From Notospermus geniculatus (lineage: Eukaryota; Nemertea; Pilidiophora; Heteronemertea; Lineidae), in contig NMRB01000732.1 in NCBI GenBank assembly GCA_002633025.1, positions 138,449 through 202,448 of the forward strand: 64,000 bases of DNA, read 5' to 3'. Made by a program: the position numbers and the translations under genes. Of the stretch, positions 58,151-64,000 are shown one piece after another. Under the pieces are notes generated by a model. That model saw nothing but the letters and a program-made list of their open reading frames with translations. It made no database searches and was not told where the DNA came from. Each line of letters begins with the position of its first letter. Position 1 is the stretch's first letter.

Positions 58151-58303
58151 ATACCAAATATGCATAAGAACATGATCAAATACTGAAATAAAGATGTTAC
58201 CACACCACACCACCAACCGAGGCAAACTACCACCTGTTATAGGACTCTTGGAAGGGACTATTATAAGGAAATTATAGAACAATTTGCTACACGCTAATAG
58301 ATT

Positions 58304-58327
58304 GAATGACAGTCTAGACTGTCATTC
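58304..58327. repeat. 24-bp perfect palindrome
   Basis: GAATGACAGTCT is followed directly by its exact reverse complement, with no spacer. Confidence 0.9.
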
Positions 58328-59370
58328 GATAACCAAGTTGTAAAAGTACATTACTTTGAAAAATTTACATTCCGAAGTAAAAATAGCAATGTTGGTTTGA
58401 TATCTGGTATCTTTAGATAAAGTTACCAGCAGATTACAGGACAGCAACTAATGTAGAATGAGAGAGAAGGGTCATGCATTTACAGAAGCAAATAAATTTA
58501 CAACAAAGTTTACAAACATTGTTACAACAGTCAAAGTCAGAATCACAACAGTCCAAGAGTTAAAAGGAACTGGTACATGATCAGTTCAGACCAAACAGCG
58601 ACCTCTTTCGACTTTTGACATGGTTTCAGAGGCATCATAGGCATTGCCCCGTCAGCAACCTGTTGCAGGGCAAGGAAGAAATGACCAGAATGTCTGTCAT
58701 GCCTGTTAAAACCGCGCTGGAAGGTGCCAAACTGATATACATGTACTGAGTCTGATGACAGTTTATGGACCAACTTCTGCAAGACTTAAGACACATTACC
58801 GTGACACCACATTGTCACACAAGCCAAGCAGTGATCAGAATGGTTGCTACAGCCATTTCTTTATAATGAAAGCCAATGTTCTAAGACTTTTGATTCTTAT
58901 GGTGCTCTGCTCTTTTTTCCTGCAAACACGAGTTGAGGTAGATTTTGAGGCAAAAAAGCACATTTAGGATGTGTTTTTAGTTCGTTCATCTCGTCAGCAA
59001 AATAACACGCAAAATATACTAAATGAGAAGATAGACAAGGTTGACCTTGACCTTCAAGTGCCACTCTATGCATGAGGTGTGCCTCTCCCGGCGGAACGTC
59101 CTCAATACCAGATTGCAACGTCCTGTGAACGCGCCTGTAAACCTATGATCGCGTCGGTAAACCTATAAACGAGGTTGCCTAAAGGTCAAAGGTTACGTCG
59201 GCCGCCACGAGATAGAAAACCTAATGCATACAGTGGCACTTTAAGGAGGTCAAGGTTAACAATGGCCGCTTTCACAACATACATCTTTCAAAATAAGATT
59301 AAAAGAATAAATATGTGCCGAAAGTCTTTGTCATTGGTCGAGTTAAAGAGAATCACCAGGAAGGAGAAGA
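58328..59370. other. intergenic, no gene recognised
   Basis: No exon with matching splice sites was identified. Confidence 0.4.
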
Positions 59371-59372
59371 TA

Positions 59373-59463
59373 GACTGGTTTCCGTCTTTGCCGTTCTGCG
59401 GCGCTCATTCCATTGTTGTGGAATGAGCGCCGCGGAGTGTAGAGGCCAAGACGGGAACCAGTC
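59373..59463. mobile_element. 91-bp hairpin MITE with TA flanks
   Basis: GACTGGTTTCCGTCTTTGCC pairs with GGCCAAGACGGGAACCAGTC, and GCGGCGCTCATTCCA pairs exactly with TGGAATGAGCGCCGC around a loop of about six bases. TA on both sides (59371-59372 and 59464-59465). Confidence 0.8.
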
Positions 59464-59951
59464 TAGAACTGAGAGATGAGGTCTAGCTGTGAGGTAGGGG
59501 TACCAGGAGGAGACATCATGCATCCCTACCGTGAGAGTAGCCACTATGTGATCGAGCCTTCGCACTATGACTGGGATTTTTTGACATGTTTGATATCTTG
59601 TAAAAGTAAGGACTCGGCACCATTGGTCTCATGCCCGGAACGGTCTTAGGCCGTCCATCGCTCGGGAAGCAAGCTATAATCTCTGCTTGGTTTGGATTTC
59701 TGTAGCTTCTGAAACACATAATGAGAACGAATTGATAGAAAATAACAAACACAAACATCGAACATGCAAATATGAAGGATTCTTTCCAAAAACGCAAGTT
59801 TTCCAATAAACATATTTGGTTGATAACATGAGATCAGATTGCATCTTTGCGGTGGTATGATCTGGTCGAATGTGAAGGTAGAGCCATGGTAGATCCGTTT
59901 ACCATACAACTACCCTCTGAAGATATGACTGTATAGGAATACCGTATAATA

Positions 59952-60172
59952 GAGGTTCTTCACGTGACGCCACATTTCCATGACGACACAATGCCGCCAT
60001 ATTGGCCGTGTTAAAATGTCAAGCGACGTCACGGCATCAACACAGCGTCAACACAGATCCTGACGTCAAAATGTCATGACGTGACAGTTTTGACGTCGTC
60101 GCTGGCCATTTGACGGCCAACATGGCCGATTCTTTGCAGTCACGTGACCGTTGTGACGTCATGAAGAACCTC
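59952..60172. mobile_element. GAGGTTC-family MITE, copy 6 (best preserved)
   Basis: Perfect TA flanks (59950-59951 and 60173-60174), ends GAGGTTCTTCACGTGACG and CGTCATGAAGAACCTC, and the complete interior, including TTTGACGGCCAACATGGCCG. A good reference for the family. Confidence 0.9.
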
Positions 60173-61249
60173 TATAGGCTATTTCACTTGAAAGTTCAAT
60201 CCTGCCCCTCCAAATCAGATTATGTCGCTTATTAGAAAAGAACTCTTCAGATGACAGGTATTTCACACTTCTTGAACTCATCATCGTCAAATTCAACCGC
60301 AAAGCAGCACTCCTCAAGCAGAATGGTAAACACATTTCAGATCTGAGAATGACTTGAACTCTGGTTTTTTCGAAGTTATAGCAGATTCTATGAAAGTGGC
60401 GATGAGTGGGCGAGCAAATTAAGCAAGTTGGCACTCACTAAATGGAATAAAATCAGAGCTGATAACGAGCCATCTTCGCTGATCTAAAACCTGAATATAT
60501 CTTCAATATTTCCCATCATTCAGCTTCCATGGTTACTACGGAGGCGGGAGATAGCTCCTGTAACCATGGCGACGGTTTAAACAAGACAGGGAAGCAGCCA
60601 GAAAGAGGGGTTAAGGTAGAAAAATGAGGAGGACCCAAGAGAAGCAAGATATTGGCACGTGAGATAATGATGGGTAAAATGGTGGTGTCCTCTGTCACGG
60701 CTACTCTTACAAATTGCATATTATTCCCGTATTATCGCGGCCTAGTTCAGACAAAAGCTCTCCACCTAGAAGTCCTCGTCAATTGTACTGAATTCTTGGA
60801 ACGGTCATCAAAAGTAGAGCAAGATGATATAAAATATTGTAACAAGAGTGCAAAAAATGTTTAATGAGTTGAGAAAACTTTTTCATTCCACTTTTAACAA
60901 TGTAACCAAAGCAAGCGAAGCCAGTAAAGGTTCTGGCAACCTTGATTAAGCCAATTTGAGGCTCCCACAACCAAACTTTAAAAAAACTACCAAGTTTTAA
61001 AAAACTGTAAAGAAAAAGATACGGCTGTAATAGCCCAAAATTTGTAGAAAATTGAGGAGGAAGGTAATCAGAAGTCTCGTTATAAGATGGTGTCAGACAA
61101 ACTGGGTGATTTTGCTTCATTAAATCAAAGAACACCCACACTGTAGTAACAAACTGGGCCGAGAATTTCATAGACCTACACCATCAGAACAAGATAAGAG
61201 GAGGTTATTCTGCGGCCAGGGAGATTTGCCCTCCTTATCATCGAATATC
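60173..61249. other. intergenic, no gene recognised
   Basis: Contains a TTCCATGGTTAC / GTAACCATGG inverted pair at about 60527-60569. No exon recognised. Confidence 0.4.
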
Positions 61250-61335
61250 AGCCACTGGGAATCGAACCCTTTACCTTAGAGGTGATAGACACGAATACTC
61301 CGCCACTCTGACATCCTCGCTACCAACTACACTGA
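61250..61335 (-). repeat. tRNA-like (SINE-type) fragment
   Basis: On the minus strand the B-box GGGTTCGATTCCC (61258-61270) lies about 60 bases downstream of an A-box-like TAGTTGGTAGCGAGG, with AGAGTGGCGGAGTA between. The acceptor ends do not pair, so it is not a working tRNA. Confidence 0.45.
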
Positions 61336-62541
61336 CATAAATCACATCTTCCTCTCACCTGACGAGGACAGACCCGAGAATAATTCTGAATCACAAATGC
61401 AAATTGAAACCTTTTGATCAAGCTAATGATCGTGAGCGTGGTGTGTAATGACTAGCTTCTGACTCTGCCTTTCTGAGTCTTCGGCATCCTACTCTTGTGT
61501 CATTACATCTATCATCAATCACCGCTATGGCCAAAACTGAACTGCTGACAAAACCGGTTGCGGTGTAACAGTAAAGAGTGCCCCCTGTAAACAGTGTCCC
61601 ATTCTATTGTTGAATGACGGATTAAGGTGTATGTCTGTAGAAACCAATCGCCAGATATTAGACTGTAACGATAGGATCTTTTGTTCCTGGGACACAGCTT
61701 TTCCTAGGGACATTCTTTCCTAGGGACATTGAAAAGAAGCCATACACTTCATAACACCCACACAAGACTTGATTTCAGAAATATCAGAAGAAGAAAATGA
61801 GCCATTCAAGTGACTCGTGGCATATTTTCGTACCACCCCTTCTCACCAAAAGTGAAAACCACAACAAACAAATGTGAGTCAAAAGCTGGCAGCCTCACCC
61901 ACACAATGTCATCAACAGATCTGGAAACAAAGGCGACAGGAAGGTGTAATTCTTGGAATGTAAACAACGAACTATCGTGAGAAATGCTGAAGACAAAGCT
62001 TCCTCTTTCATCAGTATGATTTCTGAAGTGAAAATACTCGTCTCCATTGCCTTAGTCCAAATACCTGCGTCATCGTTTTTGTTTTGTGCCCTGTTTTTAC
62101 ACTTGATCATTAAATAGAAACCAAGTACCGTCGACAGAAATATTGAGAATGAAGCAGGTGCACCACAGACTGTGACATGTCTCCCAGCTTCTGATCAAAA
62201 CATGTTTTCAAATGCTACATCCTGTCTAGTTTCTACTGCTTCCCTCTTGCCAGAATCTAGCCTAATCGAGCCGAGGCAACAATACACCCCCTCCGGCAGT
62301 CAACTTGGTAACTAGGCAACAGATTTTAATATGCTGCATCATCGGGCTCAGAATATTGTATCTAAATAACAAATATGGTAGAATGCTCGTACATGTACTT
62401 GGTACAAGTCTATGGCATGGATGTGAGAGGAACAAACTGGGCTTTCAAATGGCATGGGCAGAAAATCTATTGTAATCTCTGCTGACATTCTTAGGCAATC
62501 TTCGAAACACCATCGTGTAAGGAAGAATTGGGCAACAGACC
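61336..62541. other. intergenic, no gene recognised
   Basis: Includes a small TTTCCTAGGGACATT tandem pair near 61702-61731. No exon recognised. Confidence 0.4.
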
Positions 62542-62771
62542 ATTCTCAAATTGACGTAAACGACAAAGATCTGCGCACTTCCGCCGAAATCTCAACCAGA
62601 ACCTCGATCTGAAGCTGAATGACGTTCCACGACGCAGACAACCCCACGACAGTGACTTCGACGACGTTGTCGACCATTGCTGAATCATGGATAGCGTCAC
62701 GTCAGCCGCTTTCAGATCGAGGTTCTGGTTGAGATTTCGGCGGAAGTGCGCAGACCTGCGAATTTGAGAAT
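62542..62771. mobile_element. 230-bp palindromic MITE with perfect 44-bp inner arms
   Basis: Outer ends ATTCTCAAATT / AATTTGAGAAT. Inner arms 62570-62613 and 62711-62754 are exact 44-base reverse complements starting TCTGCGCACTTCCGCC. The unpaired centre carries several CGACGTTGTCGAC-like words. No coding capacity. Confidence 0.9.
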
Positions 62772-62995
62772 CGTCAAAACCATGTCAAAAACGGCTGGTG
62801 CCAATCTACCTTGGGTGTTCCTTTTTTTGGTCGGCTTCGTTCTTTCAAGAAGGGGGAATCAAATGTTGTAACGGATAACCTCCAACATGGCAACCCTAGC
62901 CACGGCAGAAACAATTCTTCAGATATCAAAATATGAACCATAAAAGCTGAGAGAAAGACAATCTTCAAACAAAGTACAGCAGTTTGTTCATTCAG

Positions 62996-63122
62996 GTTGA
63001 AGCAAGACAATACCTTGGAGACAAACCAAACACCAGTGATGATACACCAAGTCAAATACCATTGTACCAACATGACGCATCCAAGCCTATCATGACAAAC
63101 ATTGCCTCAGCCACTCACAGAG
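62996..63122 (+). CDS. candidate internal exon, family unknown
   Basis: Acceptor TTTGTTCATTCAG at 62995 and donor CAGAG|GTAAAC at 63122 bound a 127-base frame, open in phase 0: VEARQYLGDKPNTSDDTPSQ, then IPLYQHDASKPIMTN, then IASATHRG. The polar composition suits a linker or an extracellular or cytoplasmic tail segment. No domain is recognised and no partner exon was identified, so chance is possible. Confidence 0.35.
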
Positions 63123-63843
63123 GTAAACATACTCCATCGGATCAATATGACCAGGGACTTAAAGAAAACCAATAAGATTATAAGCTAAAGGATTATTGAC
63201 CCTAATCGAACCATCAGTAGCACCACGACAAGGTTGGACCGGTCTTGCTTTAAGGCTTCTGTGCCGAACAGCGTCTGGTGATATTTGGTCCCCTGGAACC
63301 ACTAGGAAAGAGTTGGGGAACTGTGGCTTGGTTGGCCAAGGTACGAGTTGGCATGAAGGGCAATTCTTGAAGTAAGGAGGCGGCTAGTCGAGGGAAGCAA
63401 CGTCAGGGTCAAGCAGATGAGAGCGAAACACCATTGCCAGTGATCTCACGTGATGGTGAAGTTACGGCGTGTAGAACTGTTTATTCCGAGGCAGCGCTGT
63501 GACAAGAGGGGAAACTCAAGGGTTAATCATGGGAGTAATTTGTTGAGAGGAAATGGTTTGACATAATGAGGCTGACCAGAGGTACACGGCACCCAAACCT
63601 TAACACAGAACCACTTCATTAGAGGGCAGACACCTTGCACACCTTTGACCTTTCCGATGACCATGTTCTTTGAGCTTTTATGACACCCAAAGCACAAGAC
63701 AGCGACTAACAATAGAAAGCATTTTTTACCAAGACAGTTGAGAAACCGGAGATAGAATGTTGTTATTGGTTAGAGATAAGAAATGAAATTAACGTAATGC
63801 AATGTGACAGATCAAGAAGGATGCAATCAGATGAAGGGAAGGC
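63123..63843. other. intergenic or intron, nothing recognised
   Basis: Would be intron if the preceding exon is real. No further exon seen before the minisatellite. Confidence 0.35.
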
Positions 63844-64000
63844 GAGCTGGACGGGACTGGGGTAAGGTGAGCCGAATGGGACTGGGGTAAGGTGAGCTGG
63901 ACCGGACTGGGGTAAGGTGAGCTGGACGGTACTGGGGTAAGGTGAGCTGGTCGGAACTGATGGGGTAAGGTGAGCTGGTCGGGACTGGGGTAAGGTGAGC
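63844..64000. repeat. 25-bp minisatellite running off the window
   Basis: Unit GAGCTGGACGGGACTGGGGT plus AAGGT, six units and the start of a seventh. The fifth has a 3-base insertion. G-rich on the plus strand; continues past the window edge. Confidence 0.9.

Noticed and set aside
57702-58282. Overlapping minus-strand frames of 75-116 codons
   Set aside because: They are translations of the GAATACGCATTGG minisatellite in several frames; no single frame is favoured.

Overview
The window is eukaryotic genomic DNA, most likely from a marine invertebrate and possibly a deuterostome. The genes are split by canonical GT-AG introns. The families I can name are animal ones: a proteoglycan-linker glucuronosyltransferase and an ankyrin-repeat/SOCS-box protein. 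Gene density is low. The intergenic DNA is full of short palindromic DNA transposons (MITEs), minisatellites and tRNA-like fragments, and the palindrome TAGGCCTA recurs throughout. The taxon is inference; nothing here fixes a species.

Layout. 1-4.3 kb: a duplicated repeat, one copy carrying a long-armed palindromic MITE. 4.3-7.7 kb: a broken, plus-strand B3GAT3-like gene (signal-anchor exon, a duplicate of the last two exons, then the four C-terminal exons and a poly(A) signal); the middle of the protein is missing at a one-base N scar. 8.2-9.06 kb: a convergent ASB-type gene on the minus strand. 9-16.6 kb: repeats and intergenic DNA. 16.6-18.1 kb: four phase-compatible minus-strand exons of an unrecognised coiled-coil-like protein. 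18-20.4 kb: MITEs and a 99-base assembly gap.

About 20.46-46.2 kb is one locus present twice in direct orientation (20461-32740 and 32742 to about 46197), joined by a single N. The copies differ by point changes, repeat number and several clean transposon insertions. They are most simply two unmerged alleles laid end to end, although a recent tandem duplication is possible. No conserved gene is recognisable in either copy. Its value is as a natural filled/empty-site comparison: it shows a 422-bp palindrome with a TA duplication and a 408-bp Mutator-like element with a 9-bp duplication.

46.2-64 kb: intergenic DNA with a striking CACCGCGGTG array inside a palindromic element, more MITEs, minisatellites, and three weakly supported exons (47749-47938, an NTR/TIMP-like one at 57435-57616, and 62996-63122). 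The two identifiable genes have unrelated roles (Golgi glycosaminoglycan synthesis; a predicted cullin-RING ligase substrate receptor), and no operon-like cooperation is implied. I see no CRISPR array, rRNA or convincing functional tRNA gene.
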